From Oceanicola sp. 502str15 (lineage in GTDB: Bacteria > Pseudomonadota > Alphaproteobacteria > Rhodobacterales > Rhodobacteraceae): a DNA stretch of 64,000 bases. The notes under the pieces were generated by a model that was not told the origin of the DNA, ran no database searches, and saw only the letters and a program-made list of their open reading frames with translations. Of this stretch, positions 41,801-50,607 are shown one piece after another. Where the stretch lies: NCBI RefSeq assembly GCF_024105635.1, contig NZ_WYDQ01000001.1, positions 1,302,001 through 1,366,000 of the forward strand, written 5' to 3'. The first letter of the stretch is position 1, and every line of letters starts with the position of its first letter. The translations under genes and the position numbers were made by a program.

Positions 41801-42018
41801 CTTCCCCCCCTTGTTCTGCAAGCATCGCGCCCCGCCTCGGGGCCCGAGCGCCTTGCGGCCTCGTCGCGCTCACGCCCCCGTCACAGAGCCCTCCCGAAAG
41901 CGTGACTCAGCGAGATGACATTCTGAGGAACGGAAACCTTGTGCCGGCCGTTGTATGGGCTCAAGTCCAAGAGGACAGAGACCACGAGTCCAATAGGACC
42001 GACCACAAGGATTGAGAC

Positions 42019-42612
42019 ATGAGAAAGACAATCGTAGCAGCAGCCCTCCCCGCCCTCCTCGCGCTTCCGGCGTTTGCAGGCAACTTGGATGAGCCGGTGA
42101 TCGAAGAAGTCATCACCACCCCTCCCCCCGCCGTTGATCTGGGCCGTGACTGGTCCGGCGGCTACGCGGGTCTGTCGTTCGGCACCGGTAGCGGTGAAGT
42201 CGACAACGCGGGTGCCACCACCGATTTCGACGTCAACGACAACTACGGCCTCTACGGCGGCTATCTCTGGGACAACGGCAACCTCGTTTACGGTGGTGAA
42301 CTGGCCTACAGCTCGCTGTCGCTGAACTCCGCGGCTGGCGATGTCGACGCCGACGAATGGATGCTGAAAGGCCGCCTCGGCTATGATGCAGGCTCCTTCC
42401 TGCCCTACGCCACCGCCGGCTTTGCCAACCTCACCGCCGATGGTGAAAGCGGCGACGGCTACGTGCTGGGTGCCGGCCTCGAATATGCCGCCACCGAAGC
42501 GATCAGCGTGCGCGGCGAGTACCTGAACCACCAGTTCGACGATTTCGGCAACACCGCCGGTGCCGACGTCTCGCACGACACCTTCAGCCTCGGCCTCAGC
42601 TACAACTTCTGA
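42019..42612 (+). CDS. Outer-membrane beta-barrel protein (OmpA/opacity-like)
   Basis: A 197-residue protein with a signal peptide (about 1-20, ending LALPAFA/GN) and a short linker rich in Pro/acidic residues, then an eight-strand-like barrel: GYAGLSFGTGSG, YGLYGGYLWDNGNLVYGGELAY, ATAGFANLTADG and the closing LGLSYNF with the C-terminal aromatic needed for BAM recognition. Similar small porins are common in rhizobia and roseobacters. AAGGA precedes the ATG, and a strong intrinsic terminator follows, so it is monocistronic. The function is unknown. Confidence 0.85.
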   Translation: MRKTIVAAALPALLALPAFAGNLDEPVIEEVITTPPPAVDLGRDWSGGYAGLSFGTGSGEVDNAGATTDFDVNDNYGLYGGYLWDNGNLVYGGELAYSSLSLNSAAGDVDADEWMLKGRLGYDAGSFLPYATAGFANLTADGESGDGYVLGAGLEYAATEAISVRGEYLNHQFDDFGNTAGADVSHDTFSLGLSYNF

Positions 42613-42638
42613 TCCCGAGCAAAGAATTTCCCTCTGAG

Positions 42639-42671
42639 GGGGCGGTGCATCTGCGCCGCCCCTTTTCTTTT
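42639..42671 (+). terminator. Intrinsic terminator after the beta-barrel gene
   Basis: A 10-bp stem (one G-U pair) GGGGCGGTGC / GCGCCGCCCC with a 4-nt loop followed by TTTTCTTTT, 27 nt after the stop codon. Confidence 0.9.
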
Positions 42672-42789
42672 GCGCACTCCGCCCCCGGCTCTGTCGCTCA
42701 ATCGCGCAACAGAGTCGAAAGTCTGGTTTCCGCCGCCCCCGATTCCGCCCTAGACTGCGCCCGAGCCGCCTTGGGAGGGGCCTGCCGTC

Positions 42790-43497
42790 ATGTCTGCATT
42801 CCGCGAGGCCATCTCTGAGGCGGCCGGGCTGATTGTCCGGGCGGATGCCGATTTTCTCGAAATCGTCGCGCTCTCCGTGCAGGTCACGGGCCTCGCGGTC
42901 CTGATCGCCTGCGCCATCGGCTTTCCGCTCGGGGCGCTGCTGGCCGTGGGGCGGTTTCGCGGACGCGGGGCGCTGTCGCTGGTGGTGTCCTCTGCCATGG
43001 GGCTGCCGCCGGTGGTGGTGGGGCTGGTGCTTTACATGATGCTGTCGCGCGCCGGGCCGCTCGGGGTGCTCGGCCTGCTCTACACACCCACCGCCATGGT
43101 CATCGCCCAGGTGGTGCTGGTCACGCCCATCGTCGCGGCGCTCACGCGCCAGGTGGTGGCCGATCTCGACGCCGAGTTTTCCGAAACCCTCCGCGCCCTG
43201 CGCGCCACTCGCGCCCAGGCCATGGCCACCCTGCTCTGGGAGGCCCGGCCCGCGCTGGTCACGGCGGCCCTCGCCGGGCTTGGCCGCGCCATGGCCGAGG
43301 TCGGGGCGGTCATGATCGTCGGCGGCAACATCGACCATCTGACCCGCGTGATGACAACCGCCATCGCGCTCGAAACCTCCCGCGGCGACCTCGCCCTCGC
43401 GCTGGCCCTCGGGCTGGTGCTGCTGCTGGCCTCGCTGGCGATCAACGCCCTGCTGATGGGCCTGCGCCAACGCATCGGGGAGCCGGCCCATGGCTGA
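42790..43497 (+). CDS. tupB: Tungstate ABC transporter permease
   Basis: A 235-residue inner-membrane permease with five hydrophobic helices. The EAA-type loop contacting the ATPase is FSETLRALRATRAQAMATLLWEA (about 136-158, recognisable as the EAA---G region), and GRAMAEVGAVMIVGGNIDHLTR (about 170-191) is the signature block of TupB/WtpB-like permeases. GGAGG precedes the ATG at 42790. Its 3' end overlaps tupC by 8 nt. Specificity for tungstate comes from the binding protein TupA downstream. Confidence 0.9.
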   Translation: MSAFREAISEAAGLIVRADADFLEIVALSVQVTGLAVLIACAIGFPLGALLAVGRFRGRGALSLVVSSAMGLPPVVVGLVLYMMLSRAGPLGVLGLLYTPTAMVIAQVVLVTPIVAALTRQVVADLDAEFSETLRALRATRAQAMATLLWEARPALVTAALAGLGRAMAEVGAVMIVGGNIDHLTRVMTTAIALETSRGDLALALALGLVLLLASLAINALLMGLRQRIGEPAHG

Positions 43498-44233
43498 GCG
43501 CCGCGTCATCCCGCTCTCGCGCCCCGAGCCGCGCGGGGCCGAACCGGGCATCGCCGTTCAGGGGCTGCACCTCTCACGCGGCGGGCGGGCACTGCTGCGC
43601 GGGGTCGATCTTGCGCTCTCGGGCACCGGCATCACCGCGCTGCTCGGCCCCAACGGCGCGGGCAAGAGCCTGCTGCTGCGCGCCATCGCCGGGATCATCC
43701 CGCCCGATGCGGGCGAGGTCTCGCTGGCGCCCCGCCTGTTGCGGCCCGCGCTGGTGTTTCAAAAGCCGGTGCTGCTGCGCCGCTCCGCCCGCGCCAACCT
43801 TGCCCATGCGCTCAAGCTCGCGGGCCTGCCCCGCGCCGCCCGCGCCGCCCGCATTCCCAAGCTGCTGGAGCAATGCGACCTCACCGCGCTGGCCGACTCT
43901 CCCGCCCGCAAGCTCTCGGGCGGCGAGCAGCAGCGCCTTGCGCTGGCCCGCGCCCTCGCCGCCGATCCCGCACTGCTGCTCCTCGATGAGCCCACTGCCT
44001 CGCTCGACCCCAAGGCCACCGCCGCGATCGAGGCCATCACCCTGCGCGCCGCCGGGCGCGGCGTGAAGGTGGTGCTCGTCACCCACGACCGCGCCCAGGC
44101 CGAGCGCCTCGCCGGCGATGTCGTGTTTCTCCACGAGGGCCGCGCCGTCGAACACGCCCCCGCGCCCCGTTTCTTTGCCAATCCTGCCTCGCCCGAGGCC
44201 CGGGCCTATCTCGAAGGAAGACTGATCCTGTGA
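43490..44233 (+). CDS. tupC: Tungstate ABC transporter ATP-binding protein
   Basis: A 247-residue ABC ATPase with Walker A GPNGAGKSLLLRAI (about 51-64), Q-loop FQKPVLLRRS, signature LSGGEQQRLALARAL (about 142-156), Walker B LLLLDEPTASLD and the H-loop VLVTHD. It overlaps tupB by 8 nt and tupA by 4 nt (GTGA), which implies coupled translation of all three. Energises import of tungstate, probably for tungsto- or molybdo-enzymes. Confidence 0.92.
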   Translation: MAERRVIPLSRPEPRGAEPGIAVQGLHLSRGGRALLRGVDLALSGTGITALLGPNGAGKSLLLRAIAGIIPPDAGEVSLAPRLLRPALVFQKPVLLRRSARANLAHALKLAGLPRAARAARIPKLLEQCDLTALADSPARKLSGGEQQRLALARALAADPALLLLDEPTASLDPKATAAIEAITLRAAGRGVKVVLVTHDRAQAERLAGDVVFLHEGRAVEHAPAPRFFANPASPEARAYLEGRLIL

Positions 44234-45042
44234 TCCGCACCCTCTACACCACCCTCGCCGCCACCCTCCTCGCCCTGCCCGCCTTCGGCCAGCAGCAGGG
44301 GCACATCACCGTGCAGAGCACCACCTCCACCCAGAACTCCGGCCTCTACGAGTATCTGCTGCCGATCTTCGAGGAGGCCACCGGCATCGACGTTCGGGTG
44401 GTTGCCGTCGGCACCGGGCAGGCGCTCAAGAACGCGGGCAACTGCGATGGCGACATGCTCATCACCCACGCCCGCGCCGCCGAAGAGGCCTTCGTGGCCG
44501 AGGGCAAGGGGCTGGCCCGGCACCCGCTGATGTACAACGATTTCATCCTCGTCGGCCCCGCCGCCGACCCCGCCGGCACCCGCGGCAGCGACATCACCGC
44601 CGCGCTGTCCCGCATCGCCGCCGTCCCCGCGCCCTTCGCCTCCCGCGCCGACGATTCGGGCACCAACAAGGCCGAGCTGGCCCTCTGGGCCAAGACCGGC
44701 ACCGACCCCAAGGCCGCTTCTGGCACATGGTATCTGGAAACCGGCTCCGGCATGGGCGCCACCCTCAACCTCGGCACCGCCCAAGGCGCCTATGTGCTCA
44801 CCGACCGCGCCACCTGGGACACCTTCGCCAACAAGGGCGACTTCGAGGTTCTGGTCGAGGGCGACCCCCAGCTCTTCAACCAGTATGGCGTCATCATCGT
44901 CAGCCCCGCCGCCTGCCCCGCCACCCGCATCGACGAGGCCGAGACCTTTGCCAAATGGCTCCTCGGCCCCGCCGGGCAGGACGCCATCGAAGCCTTCGCG
45001 CCCAACGGCAAGCAGCTGTTCTTTCCCAACGCCGCCGAATAG
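44230..45042 (+). CDS. tupA: Tungstate-binding periplasmic protein TupA
   Basis: A 270-residue solute-binding protein starting at GTG 44230 with a signal peptide (about 1-20, ALPAFG/QQ). The TupA oxyanion signature TTSTQNSGL (about 32-40) is perfect, and further ligands are expected in SRADDSGTNKAE and around the second lobe (ETGSGMGATLN). This signature separates TupA from ModA and WtpA, so tungstate is the favoured ligand, with molybdate as weaker alternative. Last gene of tupBCA. Confidence 0.93.
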   Translation: MIRTLYTTLAATLLALPAFGQQQGHITVQSTTSTQNSGLYEYLLPIFEEATGIDVRVVAVGTGQALKNAGNCDGDMLITHARAAEEAFVAEGKGLARHPLMYNDFILVGPAADPAGTRGSDITAALSRIAAVPAPFASRADDSGTNKAELALWAKTGTDPKAASGTWYLETGSGMGATLNLGTAQGAYVLTDRATWDTFANKGDFEVLVEGDPQLFNQYGVIIVSPAACPATRIDEAETFAKWLLGPAGQDAIEAFAPNGKQLFFPNAAE

Positions 45043-45112
45043 CCCCCCCCGGCTTGACCTTCCCCGCTCCGCGCCCCACCTTCCCGGCGAGTTACCCGGG
45101 AGGAGCAAGAGC

Positions 45113-45397
45113 ATGGGAAAGATCCGCGTCGAGGGCCGCCTCGTCTGCGCCAATGAGGCACAGGCAGAAATCGCCCGCACCCACCTGCCCGAGCACATCC
45201 GCCTCTCGCGCGCAGAGCCGGGAAACATCCGCTTCGATCTGGCCCCGTCCGACGACCCGCTGGTCTGGACCCTCTCCGAAGTCTTCGAAAGCCCCGAGGC
45301 CTTTGCCGCCCACCAGGCGCGCACCAAGGCCAGCACATGGGGGCAGGTCTCCGGCGAGATCACCCGTGACTTCACCGTCACCGAGGACGAGGCGTGA
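45113..45397 (+). CDS. Antibiotic-biosynthesis-monooxygenase (ABM) domain protein, YgiN-like
   Basis: A 94-residue protein of the dimeric alpha/beta-barrel ABM family: GRLVCANEAQAEIARTHLPEH, RAEPGNIRFDLAPS and EVFESPEAFAAHQART match the YgiN-type pattern, which often acts on quinones without a cofactor. The ATG at 45113 follows GGAGGAGC at good spacing. It overlaps the following EamA gene by 4 nt (GTGA). Function in this pair is unknown. Confidence 0.8.
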   Translation: MGKIRVEGRLVCANEAQAEIARTHLPEHIRLSRAEPGNIRFDLAPSDDPLVWTLSEVFESPEAFAAHQARTKASTWGQVSGEITRDFTVTEDEA

Positions 45398-46320
45398 GCC
45401 AACAACCCGCACCGGGCGAACTCGCGCCCGCCGGCACCACCCTTCGCACCCGCGCTGCGCCCGAGGCCAACGCGGTGCTGCCCGCGATGCTCTGGATGCT
45501 GGGCACCATCGCCTCCTTCGCGGCGATGGCCGTGGCCGGTCGCAATGTTTCGGGCGAGCTCGATACCTTCGAGATCATGACCTACCGCAGCTTCGTCGGC
45601 ATCCTCATCGTCGTGATGGTCGGGCTGGCGACGCGCCGGATGCACCAGATCACCACCCGCCAGCTGCACCTGCATTTTGCCCGCAACATTTTTCACTTCG
45701 CCGGGCAGAACCTCTGGTTCTTCGCCATCGCCATGGCCCCGCTGGCGCAGGTGGTCTCGATCGAGTTCACCTCCCCGATCTGGATCATCCTTCTGGCGGC
45801 GCTGTTTCTCGGTGAGCGCTTCACCGTCATCAAGCTCGTCACCGCGCTGCTGGGCTTTCTCGGCGTGCTCATCGTCGCCCGGCCCGACTTCGCCAACCTC
45901 GATCCGGGCCTGACCGCCGCCGCCGCCGCCGCCGTGGGCTTTGCCCTCACGGCGGTCTTCACCAAGCTGCTCACGCGGCAGGCCTCGGTGCTCTGCATCC
46001 TGTTCTACATTACCACCATGCAGGCCGTCTTCGGGCTGATCTGCGGCTTCTACGACGGTCACATGGCCTGGCCATCGCCCGCCGCCCTGCCCCTCACCGT
46101 GCTGATCGGCGTCGCCGGGCTCTCCGCCCACTTCTGCCTGACCCGCGCCCTCTCCCTCGCCCCCGCCTCCATCGTGATGCCGATGGATTTCCTGCGCCTC
46201 CCGCTGCTGGCATTCGTTGGCATGGCCTTCTACGGCGAGTCGCTCGATATCTGGGTGGTCGTCGGCGCGGCCCTGATCCTCGCGGCCAATTTCATCAACC
46301 TTCGCGCGAACGCGCGCTAA
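45394..46320 (+). CDS. EamA/DMT family transporter
   Basis: A 308-residue inner-membrane protein with ten hydrophobic helices in two EamA repeats (about 28-165 and 175-305). Motifs include ITFRS-like MTYRSFVGILIV in the first repeat, the SIEFTSPIWIILLAALFLGERF block (about 124-145) and the matching ASIVMPMDFLRLPLLAFVGMAFYGE block (about 260-284). The start is GTG at 45394, overlapping the ABM gene stop. Substrate unknown; family members export amino acids or metabolites. Confidence 0.87.
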   Translation: MSQQPAPGELAPAGTTLRTRAAPEANAVLPAMLWMLGTIASFAAMAVAGRNVSGELDTFEIMTYRSFVGILIVVMVGLATRRMHQITTRQLHLHFARNIFHFAGQNLWFFAIAMAPLAQVVSIEFTSPIWIILLAALFLGERFTVIKLVTALLGFLGVLIVARPDFANLDPGLTAAAAAAVGFALTAVFTKLLTRQASVLCILFYITTMQAVFGLICGFYDGHMAWPSPAALPLTVLIGVAGLSAHFCLTRALSLAPASIVMPMDFLRLPLLAFVGMAFYGESLDIWVVVGAALILAANFINLRANAR

Positions 46321-46483
46321 ATCACTCCCCCACCCCACGCTGTGTGCCGCAGGACACATTTCTTGCGACTTTCCCGCCACCCGGGCCGAGTTTTGTGCTC
46401 TGACGCAGGGTAACAAATTGACGCGAAATCACAGTCTGCTCACAAAGGGGTCAATCTCAAGACACTTCGGGGAGGAGACCGAA

Positions 46484-47572
46484 ATGAAACGCACCACAAG
46501 CGCCGCCGCCGCCCTTCTGGCCACAGCCACTGCCGCTTCCGCCGGCGGGATCGAGCGCAGCGCTCAGTCCATTGCCTTCATGTTCGAAGAGGGCTCGTAT
46601 GGCGAACTCAGTTTCAGCCATGTTAGCCCCAAGGTGTCCGGCACCGCAGACGCCAATTATGGTGGATTCGCAACCGGCGATATGACGTCGAGCTATCGGA
46701 CGTTCGGCATGGCTTTCAAAACGGACGTGAATGAGCGCTTGTCGATTGGCATGCAGTTCGAGCAACCCTACGGTGCCGATGTCTACTATCCCGAAAACAC
46801 CAACTACCTGTTCGAAGGGTCAAATGCCGACCTAAACTCCGACGAAATTAAGCTGATAGCCAAGTACAAGCTCGATAGCGGGTTTTCGGTGTACGGCGGC
46901 CTTCGCTTTCAACAGGTGAGTGGGGATGTATCGGTTCCGCCGCTGGCCAATTACACTCTCAGCGTAGAGACAAGCTCCGAACTCGGCTACCTTGTCGGCG
47001 CGGCTTGGGAGAAGCCCGAGATCGCCGCTCGCATTTCGTTGACCTATCACTCCGCGATCACTCACGAATTCAACTCTACGGAGTTCGGCGGCGTTCCAGG
47101 CACTTTCGAAACCACGATGCCCCAGTCGCTTAACCTTGAGGCCCAAACCGGCATCGCCGAAGGCACGCTCCTTCTCGGCTCGATCCGTTGGGTAGACTGG
47201 TCCGAGTTCGACATTACCCCGCCGAACCTTCCCGGCAATGGTTCCCTCGTCGATTACGAAAATGACACGATCACCTACACAGTTGGCGTAGCGCGTCGCA
47301 TCACCGATAACTTCGCAGGCATTGCGACCCTTAGCTATGAGAAACAAAATGGCGGCTACTCCGGCAACCTTGGACCGACTGATGGCCGCACTTCCCTCGG
47401 TCTCGCCGGTCGATACACGGTCGGAAAGGCCACGATCACAGGTGGAGTGAACTACAGCTGGCTTGGTGATGCACTCACCGAAGCCCCCGCCCTCGCTGGC
47501 GGCGGCGATCTAGGCAACTTCGAAGACAACACCGCCTTCGGCGTCGGCCTCCGCGTGGGCTACAACTTCTGA
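46484..47572 (+). CDS. FadL/OMPP1/TodX-type outer-membrane transport protein
   Basis: A 362-residue outer-membrane barrel with a signal peptide (about 1-20, TATAASA/GG). Barrel features include GSYGELSFSHVSPKVSGTA, SIGMQFEQPYGADV and the terminal FGVGLRVGYNF. The family takes up long-chain fatty acids and other hydrophobic compounds. The ATG at 46484 has GGAGGAG 6 nt upstream; an upstream ATG at 46418 lacks both ribosome site and signal peptide. Codon use is visibly less GC-rich (AAT, TAT, GGT, CTA, ATA codons) than in its neighbours, suggesting different history. It ends in a 12-bp terminator. Confidence 0.85.
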   Translation: MKRTTSAAAALLATATAASAGGIERSAQSIAFMFEEGSYGELSFSHVSPKVSGTADANYGGFATGDMTSSYRTFGMAFKTDVNERLSIGMQFEQPYGADVYYPENTNYLFEGSNADLNSDEIKLIAKYKLDSGFSVYGGLRFQQVSGDVSVPPLANYTLSVETSSELGYLVGAAWEKPEIAARISLTYHSAITHEFNSTEFGGVPGTFETTMPQSLNLEAQTGIAEGTLLLGSIRWVDWSEFDITPPNLPGNGSLVDYENDTITYTVGVARRITDNFAGIATLSYEKQNGGYSGNLGPTDGRTSLGLAGRYTVGKATITGGVNYSWLGDALTEAPALAGGGDLGNFEDNTAFGVGLRVGYNF

Positions 47573-47600
47573 TCCGCGCCTGAACCGCACAGACCACCAG

Positions 47601-47629
47601 AAGGCCCCGGGCACCGCGCCCGGGGCCTT
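47601..47629. terminator. Terminator hairpin after the FadL-like gene
   Basis: A perfect 12-bp inverted repeat AAGGCCCCGGGC / GCCCGGGGCCTT with a 5-nt loop, 29 nt after the stop codon. The T-run after it is short. Confidence 0.8.
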
Positions 47630-47708
47630 CTCGCATTCAGCCCCCCACCGCTTCAGCTTGCGCAAATTCCGGGTCGCCCCCGGGTCAGCGCAGCGCTAAA
47701 CCCGGCCC

Positions 47709-48623
47709 ATGAAACAAGCGACCGACATCTCCTCCCGGGCATGGGCCGAAATGCTGCTGCTCGGCCTGATCTGGGGCGGCTCCTTCCTGACCACCGCCGT
47801 GGCGCTGCGGGAGGTCTCGGTGCTCTCGGTCGTCTGTCACCGGGTCGGCTGGGCGGCGGTGGCCCTCTGGCTGGTGGTCTGGCTGCGCGGCGAAGCGATC
47901 CCGCGGGGCTGGGGGCTCTGGGCGACCCTCGCCGTCATGGGCCTGCTGAACAATGTCCTCCCCTTCACCCTGCTCGCCTGGGGCCAACTCAGCATCGAAA
48001 GCGGCCTTACCTCGATCCTCAACGCCTTCACCGCCGTTGCGGGCGTGATCGTCGCCGCGCTGGTCTTTGCCGACGAGCGCCTCTCCACCCGCCGCCTCGC
48101 GGGCGTGCTGCTCGGTTTTGCGGGCGTTGCCGTCACCGTCGGCCCCGCCGTGCTGCAGGGCCTCTCGCTGCGCTCCCTCGCCCAGATCGCGGTGATCGGC
48201 GCCACCCTCAGCTATGCCTGCGCGGGCGCCTGGGCGCGGGCCCGCCTCAAGGGGCTCTCCCCGCTGGCCGCCTCCGCCGGCATGGTCTCCTGCGCCGCCG
48301 CCATCCTCATTCCGCTGACCCTCGCGCTCGAAGGCAACATCGACCTGCCCGCCACGCCCGAAGGCACCGCCGCCCTCGCCTACATCGCCCTGATCGCCAC
48401 CGCCGGCGCCTATATGCTCTACTACCGCGTGCTCGCCATGGCCGGCTCGGGCAACCTCATGCTCGTCACCCTTCTGGTCGCCCCTGTCGCCATCCTGCTC
48501 GGCGCCCTGCTGCTGAACGAAACCCTCGCCCCCCGCGCCTATGCCGGCTTTGCCCTGCTCGCCGCCGGCCTCATCGTGCTCGACGGGCGACTCCTGCGCC
48601 GGATCACCCGCGCAACCGCCTGA
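47709..48623 (+). CDS. EamA/DMT family transporter
   Basis: A 304-residue ten-helix inner-membrane transporter. The first EamA repeat starts EMLLLGLIWGGSFLTTAVALREV (about 13-35) and ends in TSILNAFTAVAGVIVAALVFADERLS; the second ends with GSGNLMLVTLLVAPVAILLGALLLNE (about 247-272). No strong ribosome site is evident before ATG 47709. It is not closely similar to the EamA gene 1.4 kb upstream. Substrate unknown. A P-loop gene follows 59 nt later. Confidence 0.87.
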   Translation: MKQATDISSRAWAEMLLLGLIWGGSFLTTAVALREVSVLSVVCHRVGWAAVALWLVVWLRGEAIPRGWGLWATLAVMGLLNNVLPFTLLAWGQLSIESGLTSILNAFTAVAGVIVAALVFADERLSTRRLAGVLLGFAGVAVTVGPAVLQGLSLRSLAQIAVIGATLSYACAGAWARARLKGLSPLAASAGMVSCAAAILIPLTLALEGNIDLPATPEGTAALAYIALIATAGAYMLYYRVLAMAGSGNLMLVTLLVAPVAILLGALLLNETLAPRAYAGFALLAAGLIVLDGRLLRRITRATA

Positions 48624-48682
48624 TTTCGCTGGACCACCCACGCCCCGCCGCGCTACCCCTCCCGGCAACGACGAGGGACACC

Positions 48683-49555
48683 ATGATCTACGCCAACGCC
48701 ACCCAATGGACCGACGCCGCGCAAAAGCGCGTGCTGCTCTTCGGCATGTCCGGCCTCGGCAAAACCCACCTGTCGCAGCTCCTGCGCGACAGCGGCGCGT
48801 GGTTCCACTACTCGATAGATTACCGCATCGGCACCCGCTACATGGGCGAGCGGATCACCGACAACGCCAAGCGCGAAGCCATGAAGGTTCCGTTCCTGCG
48901 CGAGCTGCTGATGACGGATTCCATCTTCATCGGCTCCAACATCACCTTCAACAACCTCTCCCCCGTCTCCACCTACCTCGGCAAGCCCGGCGCGCCGGAA
49001 AAGGGCGGCATGGAAATGGCCGAATACACCCGCCGCCAGCACCAGTTCCGCGAGGCCGAGGAAAACGCCCTGCGTGACACCGGCTATTTCATCGAACGCG
49101 CCGAGGCGCTTTATGGCTACCCGCATTTCATCTGCGACACCGGCGGCTCGATCTGCGAGTGGGTCGACCCCGACGATGCCGATGATCCCCTGCTCACCGA
49201 ACTCTCCAGCCGGTGCCTCATGGTCTGGATCGAGGGCTCCGAGGCCCATACCGCCGAGTTGATCCGCCGCTTCGACAAGGCCCCCAAGCCAATGAGCTAC
49301 CGGCCCGATTTCCTCGCCCGCGTCTGGGCCGAATACCTGAGCGAAAACAATATCTCCGAGGCCGACGTTGATCCGGATGCCTTCATCCGCTTCACCTATT
49401 CCAAGGCGCTGGCCCACCGCCAGCCGCTCTACGAGGCGATGGCCCGCAACTGGGGCGTGAGCATCACCGCCGACGAGGCAAAGGCCGTCGACAGCGAAGC
49501 AGCCTTCAACGCCCTGATCGCCCGCGCCCTTGAGCGCAAGGCCACCACGCCCTAA
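48683..49555 (+). CDS. P-loop NTPase of unknown function
   Basis: A 290-residue cytoplasmic protein with a Walker A motif VLLFGMSGLGKTHLSQLLR (about 18-36) immediately followed by WFHYSIDYRIGTRYMG, reminiscent of shikimate- or gluconate-kinase-like small kinases, and FICDTGGSICEWVDP (about 150-164). I do not recognise a named family. The ATG at 48683 has GAGGGAC upstream. It lies 33 nt before metA, so the two are probably co-transcribed and the protein may have a role tied to methionine or homoserine metabolism; that is inference only. Confidence 0.7.
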   Translation: MIYANATQWTDAAQKRVLLFGMSGLGKTHLSQLLRDSGAWFHYSIDYRIGTRYMGERITDNAKREAMKVPFLRELLMTDSIFIGSNITFNNLSPVSTYLGKPGAPEKGGMEMAEYTRRQHQFREAEENALRDTGYFIERAEALYGYPHFICDTGGSICEWVDPDDADDPLLTELSSRCLMVWIEGSEAHTAELIRRFDKAPKPMSYRPDFLARVWAEYLSENNISEADVDPDAFIRFTYSKALAHRQPLYEAMARNWGVSITADEAKAVDSEAAFNALIARALERKATTP

Positions 49556-49588
49556 ATCCACCCTTCCCGCACCACCAAGGCCAGACCC

Positions 49589-50512
49589 ATGCCCATCACC
49601 CTGCCCTCCGACCTCCCCGCCTATGCCGTGCTCGAGCGCGAGGGCGTGATGGTCATGGGCGAGGACACCGCCGAGCGTCAGGACATCCGCCGCCTGCGGA
49701 TCGGGCTGCTCAACCTGATGCCCAAGAAGATCCAGACCGAGACCCAATTTGCCCGGCTGATCGGCGCCACCCCGCTTCAGATCGACTTCCAGCTCATCCG
49801 GATGAGCGAGCACGAGTCCAAGAACGCCAGCGCCGAGCATATGGAGTCCTTCTACCGCCCCTTCTCCGAGGTCGCCGCCACCGGCGAAAAGTTCGATGGC
49901 CTCATCATCACCGGCGCCCCGATCGAGCACCTGCCCTTCGAGGAGGTGACCTATTGGAACGAACTGCAACAGGTGATGGACTGGACCCAGACCCACGTGC
50001 ATTCCACCTTCGGCGTCTGCTGGGGCGGGATGGCGATGATCAACCACTTCCACGGCGTGCCCAAGCACCTGCTCTCGGCCAAGCTCTTCGGCTGCCTGCG
50101 CCACCAGAACCTCGCCCCCGCCTCGCCCTACCTGCGCGGCTTCTCCGACGATGTGCTGATCCCGGTCAGCCGCTGGACCGAGATGAAGGCCGCCGAGGTC
50201 GAGGCCGCCGGGCTCTCCATCCTCATAGGCTCGGGCGAGGCCGGCCCCTGCCTGGTCGAAGACCCGGCCCACCGGGCGCTCTACATCTTCAACCACTTCG
50301 AATACGACAGTGGCACGCTGAAGGAGGAATACGACCGCGACGTCTCCACCGGCAGCCCGATCAACGTGCCGGTCAACTACTTCCCCAACGACGACCCCAC
50401 GCGCCAACCGCTGAACCGCTGGCGCAGCCACGCCCACCTGCTCTACGGCAACTGGATCAACGAAATCTACCAGTCCACGCCCTACGACATGGCCCGTATC
50501 GGCATGGCCTGA
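49589..50512 (+). CDS. metA: Homoserine O-acyltransferase MetA, acetyl-type signature
   Basis: A 307-residue enzyme that activates homoserine for methionine synthesis. The catalytic Cys144 (FGVCWGGMA) and the His236/Glu238 pair (IFNHFEYD) are present; the family N-terminus [18 protein letters not shown] is intact. The residue that sets acyl specificity in this family is Glu113 (TGAPIEHL); Glu there goes with acetyl-CoA and Gly with succinyl-CoA, so this should be a homoserine O-acetyltransferase despite its MetA fold. It follows the P-loop gene. No riboswitch is visible in the 33-nt gap. Confidence 0.93.
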   Translation: MPITLPSDLPAYAVLEREGVMVMGEDTAERQDIRRLRIGLLNLMPKKIQTETQFARLIGATPLQIDFQLIRMSEHESKNASAEHMESFYRPFSEVAATGEKFDGLIITGAPIEHLPFEEVTYWNELQQVMDWTQTHVHSTFGVCWGGMAMINHFHGVPKHLLSAKLFGCLRHQNLAPASPYLRGFSDDVLIPVSRWTEMKAAEVEAAGLSILIGSGEAGPCLVEDPAHRALYIFNHFEYDSGTLKEEYDRDVSTGSPINVPVNYFPNDDPTRQPLNRWRSHAHLLYGNWINEIYQSTPYDMARIGMA

Positions 50513-50607
50513 GCCGCCGACACCGCCCGCAGACCTGAAAAGATGAAACTCTCCGCGCCCCGCCCGCGTAACGTCCTTGAGGAAACCGCAAGCGAGGGCG
50601 CAGACGA

